From JAZRUF01 sp045636205 (GTDB taxonomy: Bacteria > Bacillota > Clostridia > Oscillospirales > JAAYXM01), in contig JAZTXE010000087.1 of the NCBI GenBank assembly GCA_045636205.1, positions 1 to 12,674 on the forward strand: 12,674 nucleotides of DNA, given 5' to 3'. Under the pieces are notes generated by a model that ran no database searches, was not told where the DNA came from, and worked only from the letters and a program-made list of their open reading frames with translations. A program made the position numbers and the translations under genes. Of this stretch, positions 1 through 6,916 are shown in pieces; position 1 is the stretch's first letter, and each line of letters starts with the position of its first letter.

Positions 1-407
1 CCGACTTCCTTGATGCCTTCGGGATTGTGAAAGTTTTTTATAACGTTTGGTAAAAGCTCTTCGCCTTCTCCGCAAAGAACCGCATCCGCCCAGGTGTTTT
101 CTTCTAAAAAATTGAATGCGCGGAAAGATACTTCCGGACCACCAAGCAGTATGCAAAGATTGGGGAGAATTAACTTTATCTCACGGCAGATGTCTGAGAT
201 ATAGCGCACGTTCCATATATAGCACGAAACGCAGAGAACTTGCGGACGTGTATCAAAAAGACAGTGCACTACTTGCTCTGCAGGTTCATTTATGCTCGTT
301 TCAAGGATTGTTACATTGTGCTCGGTTCCAAGGGAGGCTTTAAGATACCAGGGAGCCAATGTACTGTGTATAAATTTTGAAGATGCGGATAAAATCGTTA
401 TTTGCAT
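1..407 (-). CDS. B12-binding-domain radical SAM protein, N-terminal part (partial)
   Basis: The minus strand is open from the ATG at 405-407 to the window edge, giving 135 codons with no stop, so the 3' part of the gene lies outside. The protein begins MQITILSASSKFIHSTLAPW and continues with a cobalamin-binding Rossmann-like pattern: a hydrophobic first strand, a VLCVSCYIWNV segment near residues 58-68, LLGGPEVS near 90-97, and LCGEGEELLP near 112-121. These fit the N-terminal B12-binding domain of BchE-like radical SAM enzymes, most closely the group carrying a C-terminal DUF4080. The Cys triad that binds the radical SAM Fe-S cluster (CxxxCxxC) would lie further downstream and cannot be seen. 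The substrate is unknown for this family, so no reaction is assigned. Upstream is a purine-rich AAGAAGTGAGA that may serve as a weak ribosome binding site. The gene is divergent from the SLH surface protein and shares its intergenic region. The family is fairly sure; the exact subgroup is less so. Confidence 0.8.
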   Translation of the reverse strand, partial: MQITILSASSKFIHSTLAPWYLKASLGTEHNVTILETSINEPAEQVVHCLFDTRPQVLCVSCYIWNVRYISDICREIKLILPNLCILLGGPEVSFRAFNFLEENTWADAVLCGEGEELLPNVIKNFHNPEGIKEV

Positions 408-438
408 AATTTAATCTCACTTCTTAAAGGATGCTTCC

Positions 439-467
439 AGTATAACATAAAATATTCAAGTAGTCAT
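439..467 (-). promoter_or_regulatory. Predicted sigma-A promoter of the radical SAM gene
   Basis: On the minus strand ATGACT (462-467, 4 of 6 matches to the -35 consensus) lies 17 bases before TATACT (439-444, 5 of 6). A TGT directly before the -10 box makes it an extended -10. Transcription would start near 432, about 25 bases before the ATG. Identified by eye only. Confidence 0.5.
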
Positions 468-521
468 CTATGAAAGAGTGCACAAAAAAAGAAAAAAAGC
501 ATAGAAATTTGTAGGATGTGA

Positions 522-550
522 TTGACTTTTCCGCGACTATAAAATATTAT
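522..550 (+). promoter_or_regulatory. Predicted sigma-A promoter of the SLH surface-protein gene
   Basis: TTGACT (522-527) and TATTAT (545-550) each match 5 of 6 consensus bases with the ideal 17-base spacer. Upstream lie two 7-base A-tracts (484-490, 492-498) and AAATTT (505-510), which could bend the DNA or act as an UP-like element. The predicted start near 557 gives a leader of about 58 bases before the ATG at 615. This is one of the two best-looking promoters in the window, fitting an abundant surface protein. Confidence 0.7.
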
Positions 551-568
551 TATAGTATCAGTAAATAT

Positions 569-582
569 ATCTGTTTACAGAT
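569..582 (+). promoter_or_regulatory. 14-bp palindrome in the leader of the SLH gene
   Basis: ATCTGT-TT-ACAGAT is a perfect inverted repeat with a 2-base centre. It lies roughly at +13 to +26 of the predicted transcript and about 20 bases before the ribosome binding site. Two further outer pairs (566-567 with 584-585) and a possible U-G pair extend it in RNA. It may be an operator for a dimeric regulator or a short 5' hairpin that stabilises the mRNA. No T-run follows, so it is not a terminator. The function is inference. Confidence 0.4.
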
Positions 583-614
583 GTAAGAAAAAAGCGGAGT
601 AGGAGAGTTTGGTT

Positions 615-3449
615 ATGGAGATGTTATTTAACAACAAAATCATTAAAAAGGTTCAGAGTGCCGTGCTGGTAATGTGCATGCTCATTAGCATATTGTCGGT
701 AGGAGCAGGCGCATCGGCTGCTGAACCGGTTATAGAGTCGGTTTCTCTAAATGAAACACGAACTGTTGCGACAATTCAGTTTTCCGGTGAAATTGCCGAG
801 GCTACGGGAGTGAATGTAAAGAGCAAAATAAAACTCAGTCAAGACGACGGAAGTGAGTCGTCACTTGCTCCGTTTGCCACGGTTACCGTGCGCTCTGATT
901 CGATTGTTGTAAATCTTCCGGAGCCGCTTACAAAGAAAACCAATTATTTTGTAATTGAAGCCGGGGCACTGCAAAATCAGCCCAGAAGAATTGTGACGGC
1001 GAATATCAATGCATCAGACCCGTCTCTTTCATCCAGTAAGGGAATTTCAATTGATAAGACAAAGAAGAAGGTAACGATTACATTCAGCGGTGCGATTTCG
1101 GGATACCCGAGTGACAGCTCTCTTAAAAACGGATACATATCTTTGGCACGTGACGGAAAGAACTTTACGGAAGTAATCAAATCCGATCAGGTGACGGTCG
1201 ACGGCTCATCGGGTCAGATAATTATAACTCTGGGCACTGCATTGAGCGGATATATGTCCAAATTTAAGATAAGTCAGGGCAAGGTGCAGAGTAAATCCAC
1301 AGGAAATGTAAATTTAAGCGACATAATTACTCCGGCTGTCAATGCGCTTGATACGGATGCACCGGAGGTTGTCAAGACTGAAGTGAAGTCTGAGGGCGGA
1401 AGAATTATATTTACTTTCGATAAGAATATCAGACGTACGTCGGGTGTCAGCACAGCCATGTTTAAATCAAGCATAAGCATTTCAAGAAACGGCGGGTATT
1501 ACTCTTCTCTTTCGAATTATGATGAGGTTGAAATTGAAGGAAATACATTGATCATAAAGGTCTACTATCCAATAACAGGAAATAATAACCGAGTATGTAT
1601 AAAGAGTGGCGTTATTTCAGACATAACTTCGGGGGATTCGATTCTTCAGGATATATACAGTGATTATTTTAACATGGGTGGCGAGGTAGCCGACGGAGGT
1701 CCTGAGTATTCAGGAATAGTCTACGATAAATCAAATAAGATGGTTCGTATTTATTTCGATCGGGAAATTCGTGCGGTTACTACACAAAAGCTTCTTGGCG
1801 GCATTGACATTTATCTGAATAATACATGGGGAAGCTTTGATTCATATAAGAATGTGGAAGTTTACAAAAATAACAGTATTCTTATAACACTGCGTGATTA
1901 TCTTTCCGGAACGGTTCGGTTCCGCATAGACGGAAATACCATTCAGGATTACGATGGAAATATTCAGAAGAATAATATATACAGTGATTATGTTGATGAA
2001 TACGGAACCGGAAATTATACGGACGAAATAAGTTCTTCGAAAGAAGATGATACTCAAACCGGAGATGACGGTAAGAGTGATGACGATACCCAGGAAGACA
2101 ACAAAGATGAAAATAAGCAGGATAACGTTACCGATAACGGAAACGAAGAGGGTAATGTTTCTTCGGAAAATCAGGTTAAAGAAGTAACTGTTATGTTAAA
2201 TGGAGCCGTAGTTGATTTTACTTCAAACAATGTGGCAACTGACGGTGAAGGAAACACTAACTATACGGTTAAAGTTGACAGCGCGAGCGCAAAACCAAAA
2301 ATTACGGTTAAAGGGCAAGGTGTGGTTCTTGCTGCGATAATGCCGTCGGATGCCGAAGGCGGTACTCTGAGTATACCCGGGGATATAATCGAGATGCTCT
2401 GTGAGAGGAACGGAAGTATTTCGATTGAATGTGCAACTGCGGTTCATCAGATTTCGCTCAGCCTTATTGATATGAAAAAAATAAAAAATGAACTTAAGGT
2501 TGATGATTCGTCTAATGTTGCTGTGGACATATCTGTAAACCGTGCGGCGAACGTATATTCATCCGACTTGCAGAAGGCTGCCGATGACGGGGGATATACA
2601 GTTATTGCACCGCCTACTGATTTTACCATTGAATATAAGAGTACCAATACTACACGTGCGATAACTAAGTTTGATGAATATGTAGAAAAGAGCTTTATTG
2701 TGCCTGCGGGATTGGCAGAGAAGATGGCAACGGTTGTACGCGTAGAAACCTCCGGTGTTATAAATCATGTTCCGTCGCATATGAGTATTCGGGCAAACGG
2801 TGATGCATATTTGGTGGCGAGAACACGTCAGAACGGAGTATATGCGGTAATCAGTGATAAGCGCACTTTCTCGGATACGCCGACATGGGCGGTTGATGCT
2901 GTGTATTCACTCGCATCGCGCCAAATTCTTGGAGACTTCTCGGGCAGAAAAATGAGCCCGTCGCAGGCGGCGACACGTGCGGAGGTTGCAAGCATTGTTG
3001 CTAAAGGCATGGGTATTTATACGGACAAGAGTGGCGCAAGCAAGTTCCTGGATGTAACGCTTACGGACTCGTATTACATTGCAACTGCGGTTGCGGTTGA
3101 ATACGGACTTATAAACGGATATGGAGATAATACGTTTAAGCCTGAGCGCAATATCACGCGTCAGGAAGCTATTGCAATTCTTGCGAGAACTTCACGTTTA
3201 GCTAAGAACTTATCTGTTACTGAGTCGACAACCTTGACGAAAAGTCAAGCTGATGAGCTTGTCGGGAAATTCAGTGATGCCGGAGATGTGGCTGATTGGG
3301 CAAAGACGGATGTTGCCGAGTGTATTCAGGAGGGAATAATTCGCGGTGACAACAATAACAGAATAAATCCGAATGCAAATGTCACACGTGCAGAAATTGT
3401 GCAGATGGTATACAATTTGCTTGTTCAGTACGGATATATAGGTAAATAA
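615..3449 (+). CDS. Secreted SLH-domain surface (S-layer-type) protein with Ig-like repeats
   Basis: An exported cell-wall protein of 944 residues. I chose the ATG at 615 because AGGAG (601-605) lies 9 bases before it; an in-frame TTG at 609 is only 3 bases from that site. Residues 1-35 form a signal peptide: lysines at 8, 11 and 12, a hydrophobic core, then ASA before AEPV. Residues 36-463 hold four repeats of about 105 residues (near 36-138, 139-245, 246-354, 355-463), each with a [VI]-x-[IF]-x-F-[SD] strand and a late G-[NKT]-[IV]-Q type turn, resembling Ig-like or SwmB-like beta domains. Residues 464-520 are a D/E/N/K-rich linker, and 521-750 form a beta-rich module of the kind often found before SLH domains. 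Three SLH domains follow (near 752-803, 811-862, 886-940) with TRAE, TRQE and TRAE motifs. In Gram-positive bacteria SLH triplets bind pyruvylated wall polymers without covalent attachment. No catalytic motif is visible, so the role may be structural, adhesive or S-layer forming. It has its own promoter and terminator. Confidence 0.88.
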   Translation: MEMLFNNKIIKKVQSAVLVMCMLISILSVGAGASAAEPVIESVSLNETRTVATIQFSGEIAEATGVNVKSKIKLSQDDGSESSLAPFATVTVRSDSIVVNLPEPLTKKTNYFVIEAGALQNQPRRIVTANINASDPSLSSSKGISIDKTKKKVTITFSGAISGYPSDSSLKNGYISLARDGKNFTEVIKSDQVTVDGSSGQIIITLGTALSGYMSKFKISQGKVQSKSTGNVNLSDIITPAVNALDTDAPEVVKTEVKSEGGRIIFTFDKNIRRTSGVSTAMFKSSISISRNGGYYSSLSNYDEVEIEGNTLIIKVYYPITGNNNRVCIKSGVISDITSGDSILQDIYSDYFNMGGEVADGGPEYSGIVYDKSNKMVRIYFDREIRAVTTQKLLGGIDIYLNNTWGSFDSYKNVEVYKNNSILITLRDYLSGTVRFRIDGNTIQDYDGNIQKNNIYSDYVDEYGTGNYTDEISSSKEDDTQTGDDGKSDDDTQEDNKDENKQDNVTDNGNEEGNVSSENQVKEVTVMLNGAVVDFTSNNVATDGEGNTNYTVKVDSASAKPKITVKGQGVVLAAIMPSDAEGGTLSIPGDIIEMLCERNGSISIECATAVHQISLSLIDMKKIKNELKVDDSSNVAVDISVNRAANVYSSDLQKAADDGGYTVIAPPTDFTIEYKSTNTTRAITKFDEYVEKSFIVPAGLAEKMATVVRVETSGVINHVPSHMSIRANGDAYLVARTRQNGVYAVISDKRTFSDTPTWAVDAVYSLASRQILGDFSGRKMSPSQAATRAEVASIVAKGMGIYTDKSGASKFLDVTLTDSYYIATAVAVEYGLINGYGDNTFKPERNITRQEAIAILARTSRLAKNLSVTESTTLTKSQADELVGKFSDAGDVADWAKTDVAECIQEGIIRGDNNNRINPNANVTRAEIVQMVYNLLVQYGYIGK
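1651..1667 (+). repeat. 17-base direct repeat, copy 1 (end of Ig-like repeat 3)
   Basis: ATATATACAGTGATTAT occurs here and again at 1975-1991, exactly 324 bases (108 codons) later. It encodes IYSDY at the end of Ig-like repeats 3 and 4. It is a trace of the tandem domain duplication in the surface-protein gene. Confidence 0.7.
1975..1991 (+). repeat. 17-base direct repeat, copy 2 (end of Ig-like repeat 4)
   Basis: Identical to 1651-1667 and in the same reading frame (IYSDY). The flanking bases differ on both sides, so the rest of the two repeat units has diverged at DNA level. Confidence 0.7.
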
Positions 3450-3460
3450 TATTTGGTGTT

Positions 3461-3498
3461 AAAATGCTCCGGTGGCTTTATGTTTCCGGGGCATTTTT
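3461..3498 (+). terminator. Intrinsic terminator of the SLH surface-protein gene
   Basis: AAAATGCTCCGG (3461-3472) pairs with CCGGGGCATTTT (3486-3497) over 12 bases with one wobble and a 13-base loop, ending in a run of five T. It lies 11 bases after the stop codon. The A-rich left arm could also give some termination in the opposite direction. Confidence 0.85.
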
Positions 3499-3501
3499 CT
3501 A

Positions 3502-3530
3502 TGGACGCTATATGCATTGTGTGTTAAAAT
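3502..3530 (+). promoter_or_regulatory. Predicted promoter of addB-addA
   Basis: TGGACG (3502-3507, 4 of 6) lies 17 bases before TAAAAT (3525-3530, 5 of 6), which is preceded by TGT as an extended -10. The predicted start is near 3537, giving a leader of about 30 bases. It sits directly after the terminator of the preceding gene, which supports separate transcription of the repair genes. Confidence 0.55.
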
Positions 3531-3565
3531 TATTTTAAGTAAAAGAAAAAGGTGTGAAACGCATT

Positions 3566-6500
3566 ATGGTGAGATTTTTGCTCGGAAGAAGCGGAAGCGG
3601 TAAGACAACGCAGGTGCTTCGGGAAGTATCCGAGGCAGCACATGACGGAAAAAAGAATATAATCCTTCTTGTACCTGAGCAACAGTCTCATGCTATGGAA
3701 AGGATGCTTTGCGAGGCTGCGTCAAACAGTATATCGGCGAGTGCCGAGGTAACCACATTCAGGCGCTTATGCCGGCTTGTTGCGGCTCAGGCGGGGGGGT
3801 TATCCAAGACACTTTTGGATGACGGGGCCAGGATAATATATATGCATCAGGCGGTAGGACAAGCGCGCTGCGCGTTTAAGGTGCTAAAGAACGCTTCGGC
3901 AAGACCGGAGTTTCTGGATACATTGCTTGCGTTTGTAGACAGGGTGAAGGATAGTGGGCTTCTGCCGGAGGAACTCATGGAAAAGGCGGCTGAGTTTCCA
4001 AAGTCGCTCAGAGAAAAGCTTGAGGATATATCGGTATTGTATGCATGCTATCAGGCGAGTGTCGGAAACGGTGGCATAGATGCAACCGGGCAGATACAAA
4101 AGCTTGCAGAGGATTTGCTTAAAACTGAGTTCTTTGCCGGAAAGACTGTATGGGTGGATGGCTTTACAGGTTTCACGGGGATAGAATATAAAATTTTAAA
4201 GACGATTTTTGCCCAAGCTGAGCAGGTTACCGTGTCTATATGTGCGGATACGGAGGATGAGTCTGCAGCGTTTGCCAAAGCCAACGAAACCTTTAAAAGA
4301 CTGCAGAGTTTTTGCGTTGGAAAGAATCAGGTAATAAGGTTGGAGGAAAATCAGAGGGCGACAAATAAGGCTTTTGAGTATTTGGAGAAGAATATAATAT
4401 CGGATGAGGATGTTATACCCTTTGAGGGGGATGCACCAATTGAGTTGAGTGAATGTGAGAACATATACAGAGAATGTGAGTTTGCGGCATCGCGAATTCT
4501 TGAGCTTGTCAGAAATGAGAATTATCGTTTCCGTGATATTGCCGTAAGTGTCAGAGATGTTGATGCGTATGCAGATACGGTTGAAGCAGTGTTTGCATAC
4601 TACGGTGTGCCGGTGTACTTGAGTAGAAAAAGCCCGGTGCTCGAAAAGGCTGCGGTTTCTGTTGCGGTAAATGCGCTCAAGTGCATAAGCGGTGATTTCA
4701 GGTATGACGATGTGCTCAGATATATAAAAAACGGTCTTATCGGGATAAGCAGGAAGGGCTGTGACATTCTGGAGGAGTATATGTCTGTATGGCATTTGCG
4801 AGGTGCTGATTGGAGCGGAGAAAAGGGGTTTACCAAGCATCCGCTCGGATATGGTGTCGGTGAGGATGAAAACAGCGCACGACTCCTTAAGATTTTAAAC
4901 CGTTTGCGTGACAAAGTTCGTATTCCGCTTATAAACCTTAAAAATGCAATGAAAGAAAATCCTACCGGTCAGGGATGCGCCTGTGCTCTCTTTAATTATT
5001 TCGAGAATATAGGGTTGGCAGTGAGACTTGAGTTGCGCGCTGCTGCTTTGAGAGCGCGCGGTGATTTGCAGGGGGCGGAAGAATACGCATCGCTTTGGCA
5101 GGTGCTCTGCGATTGCGTAAACAGTATAGGTAAGGTTTTGGGTGATACTCATTTTGAAATTGATGAGTTCTGCCGTCTGTTTGCACTCGTGCTGAGTAAG
5201 TATGAGGTGGGAACAATACCGACAGCTCTGGATAGGGTTTCGCTTGGGGATTTGTCACGCCCGGGAATGCTGGGGCAGGTGCGTTGCCAGATAATACTGG
5301 GTGTTAATGACGGTGTTGTACCGAAGGTTTCGTCAGAAAATGCGATTTTTACGGAAAATGAATTTCGTATTATGACGGATGCGGGAATAGAAATTGCACC
5401 GGATTTAAAACGCGGGCTCGAAGAGGAGTTTCGCCTTGTTTATATGGGAATGACCTCTGCACGTGAAAGACTGATTGTATCAAAGCTTATGAATATGCCG
5501 TCGGGAGAAAAAGGTCGGGAGTCTTTTATATACACTCGCTTGAGAGAAATGTTCCCGTCAATTTCTGTTAAAAGAGCCGGAGCTGAGGTTCAGGCGACGG
5601 CTGTAGCACCGTGTTTTGATGCGACTGTTCAGGGCGGAGATGAATGGAAAGGTGCACGCGAATGGTTTTCAAAATGCGATGAATGGGGGAGAAAACTAAA
5701 GCTTGCTGAGCGCGGGAGAAAAGTTTTGCGCGGACCAATAAAGGACAGAGATAATATACGCGCGATTTTTGGCGGAGAAATTCGCTTGAGCGCGTCACGT
5801 GCGGATGTATTCGGTGCATGTCGATACAGGTACTTTTTGCAATACGGTTTAAAGCTTAAAAAAATTGAACCTGCAAAGCTTGATGCGCCGGTTGCGGGAA
5901 CGCTTATCCACTATATTCTGGAAAAAACAATGGTGAAGATTGTGGAGTTGGGTGGCACAAAGGTGGTTACGCCTGAGCAGGTGGAGAAAATTGCACGCGA
6001 TGCGGCATATGAGTATGCAGAAGAAATGCTCGGAGGGTTTGAGAGCAAAACTCAGAGATTTAAGTTTTTATTTGAGCGATTGTGCAAAACTGCGGTTGCG
6101 GTTGCAAAGGATATACGAGAGGAACTCAATGCATCAAGCTTCAGACCGCTTAGCTTTGAACTTAAGGTATCTGATAGTGGAGGACATCTGCCTGCGGTGC
6201 GCCTTAGCAAGGATGGAGCTCGGCTTAAACTTGAGGGATTTATAGACCGTGTTGACGGTATGGAGATGCCGGACGGAAGGCTTTGTGTGCGCGTTGTGGA
6301 CTACAAAACCGGGAAAAAAGAGTTCCGCATGGACGAGGTTTTAAACGGACTTAACATACAGCTTCTGGTTTATCTGTTTGCGCTTGAGAAAGAAGGAGAA
6401 AAGCTATATGGCAAAGAGATAGTTCCTGCGGGTGTGTTATACGTACCGGCACGAAATCCGGAGCTTGCGATAAGCGGAAGTGAAAGCGCAGAGGAGATAG

Positions 6501-6916
6501 CAAATCTTCACGATAAGGCGGTAAAGCGCAAGGGAGTTCTGGTAAATGACGAAAATATACTGCGAGAGATGGAGCATGGTATTGAGAAGGAAGCTCGGTT
6601 TTTGCCTTTTGGATTTGGTAAGGATGGAAATCCGAGTGCGCGCTCAAGTGTTATAAGTGAGAAGAATTTCAAAAAGCTTAAAGAACATATTGACGATACG
6701 CTTGGGACAATAGCCGTGACGCTGACTAACGGCGATATTGATGCAAATCCGTACTACAAGAGCAGGACGGACAGTGCATGCGTGAATTGCCCATATTGGA
6801 GCGCGTGTATGTTTGACGGCAAGGCCGGGGATAAGGCGCGTTATTTATATAAGAATAATGCGGCGGAGTTCTTTTGTGAAAATACGGAGGAGGTGAATGA
6901 GCATGGCGGATGTTAA
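3566..6916 (+). CDS. addB: ATP-dependent helicase/nuclease subunit B (AddB)
   Basis: AddB pairs with AddA in the helicase-nuclease that resects double-strand breaks for RecA-dependent repair. In characterised complexes AddB cuts one strand and takes part in Chi recognition. The protein has 1116 residues, a usual AddB length. The start is the ATG at 3566, giving MVRFLLGRSGSGKT as in the family; a GTG at 3554 overlaps the only AAGG-like ribosome binding site (near 3548-3554), so it is unlikely, though spacing to 3566 is long. Visible motifs: Walker A G7-T14, LLVPEQQ near 32-38, GVNDGV from 579, and a RecB-type nuclease domain with H782, D894 (FIDRVD), D912 and K914 (DYKTG) and the following QLLVYLFAL. 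Four cysteines match the AddB iron-sulfur cluster: C752, then C1072, C1075 and C1081 (C-x2-C-x5-C) bracketing the nuclease. All key residues are intact, so both the nuclease and the cluster should be functional. It overlaps addA at its end. Confidence 0.95.
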   Translation: MVRFLLGRSGSGKTTQVLREVSEAAHDGKKNIILLVPEQQSHAMERMLCEAASNSISASAEVTTFRRLCRLVAAQAGGLSKTLLDDGARIIYMHQAVGQARCAFKVLKNASARPEFLDTLLAFVDRVKDSGLLPEELMEKAAEFPKSLREKLEDISVLYACYQASVGNGGIDATGQIQKLAEDLLKTEFFAGKTVWVDGFTGFTGIEYKILKTIFAQAEQVTVSICADTEDESAAFAKANETFKRLQSFCVGKNQVIRLEENQRATNKAFEYLEKNIISDEDVIPFEGDAPIELSECENIYRECEFAASRILELVRNENYRFRDIAVSVRDVDAYADTVEAVFAYYGVPVYLSRKSPVLEKAAVSVAVNALKCISGDFRYDDVLRYIKNGLIGISRKGCDILEEYMSVWHLRGADWSGEKGFTKHPLGYGVGEDENSARLLKILNRLRDKVRIPLINLKNAMKENPTGQGCACALFNYFENIGLAVRLELRAAALRARGDLQGAEEYASLWQVLCDCVNSIGKVLGDTHFEIDEFCRLFALVLSKYEVGTIPTALDRVSLGDLSRPGMLGQVRCQIILGVNDGVVPKVSSENAIFTENEFRIMTDAGIEIAPDLKRGLEEEFRLVYMGMTSARERLIVSKLMNMPSGEKGRESFIYTRLREMFPSISVKRAGAEVQATAVAPCFDATVQGGDEWKGAREWFSKCDEWGRKLKLAERGRKVLRGPIKDRDNIRAIFGGEIRLSASRADVFGACRYRYFLQYGLKLKKIEPAKLDAPVAGTLIHYILEKTMVKIVELGGTKVVTPEQVEKIARDAAYEYAEEMLGGFESKTQRFKFLFERLCKTAVAVAKDIREELNASSFRPLSFELKVSDSGGHLPAVRLSKDGARLKLEGFIDRVDGMEMPDGRLCVRVVDYKTGKKEFRMDEVLNGLNIQLLVYLFALEKEGEKLYGKEIVPAGVLYVPARNPELAISGSESAEEIANLHDKAVKRKGVLVNDENILREMEHGIEKEARFLPFGFGKDGNPSARSSVISEKNFKKLKEHIDDTLGTIAVTLTNGDIDANPYYKSRTDSACVNCPYWSACMFDGKAGDKARYLYKNNAAEFFCENTEEVNEHGGC
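6886..6896 (+). promoter_or_regulatory. Double ribosome binding site for addA
   Basis: GGAGGAGGTGA contains two overlapping GGAGG cores. The first (6886-6890) is 6 bases from an ATG at 6897; the second (6889-6893) is 9 bases from an ATG at 6903. Both starts are in frame. The site lies inside the end of addB, so translation of the two subunits is probably coupled. Confidence 0.8.

Noticed and set aside
672..680. Possible lipobox cysteine (C21) in the surface-protein signal peptide
   Set aside because: The residues before C21 are LVM, and a lipobox needs G, A or S just before the cysteine. A normal ASA cleavage site follows at residue 35.
3083..3099. 17-base match between the surface-protein gene and addB (6088-6104)
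   Set aside because: AACTGCGGTTGCGGTTG encodes TAVAV in both genes with the same favoured codons. It is best explained by codon bias and has no repeat context.
4196..4840. 214-codon open frame on the minus strand inside addB
   Set aside because: It is fully antisense to a well-supported addB with intact motifs, its protein has no recognisable features, and no ribosome binding site or promoter stands out. It is a by-product of codon use in addB.
5940..6245. 101-codon plus-strand frame inside addB
   Set aside because: It is out of frame with the AddB nuclease domain, which is intact across the same bases, and no frameshift is needed.
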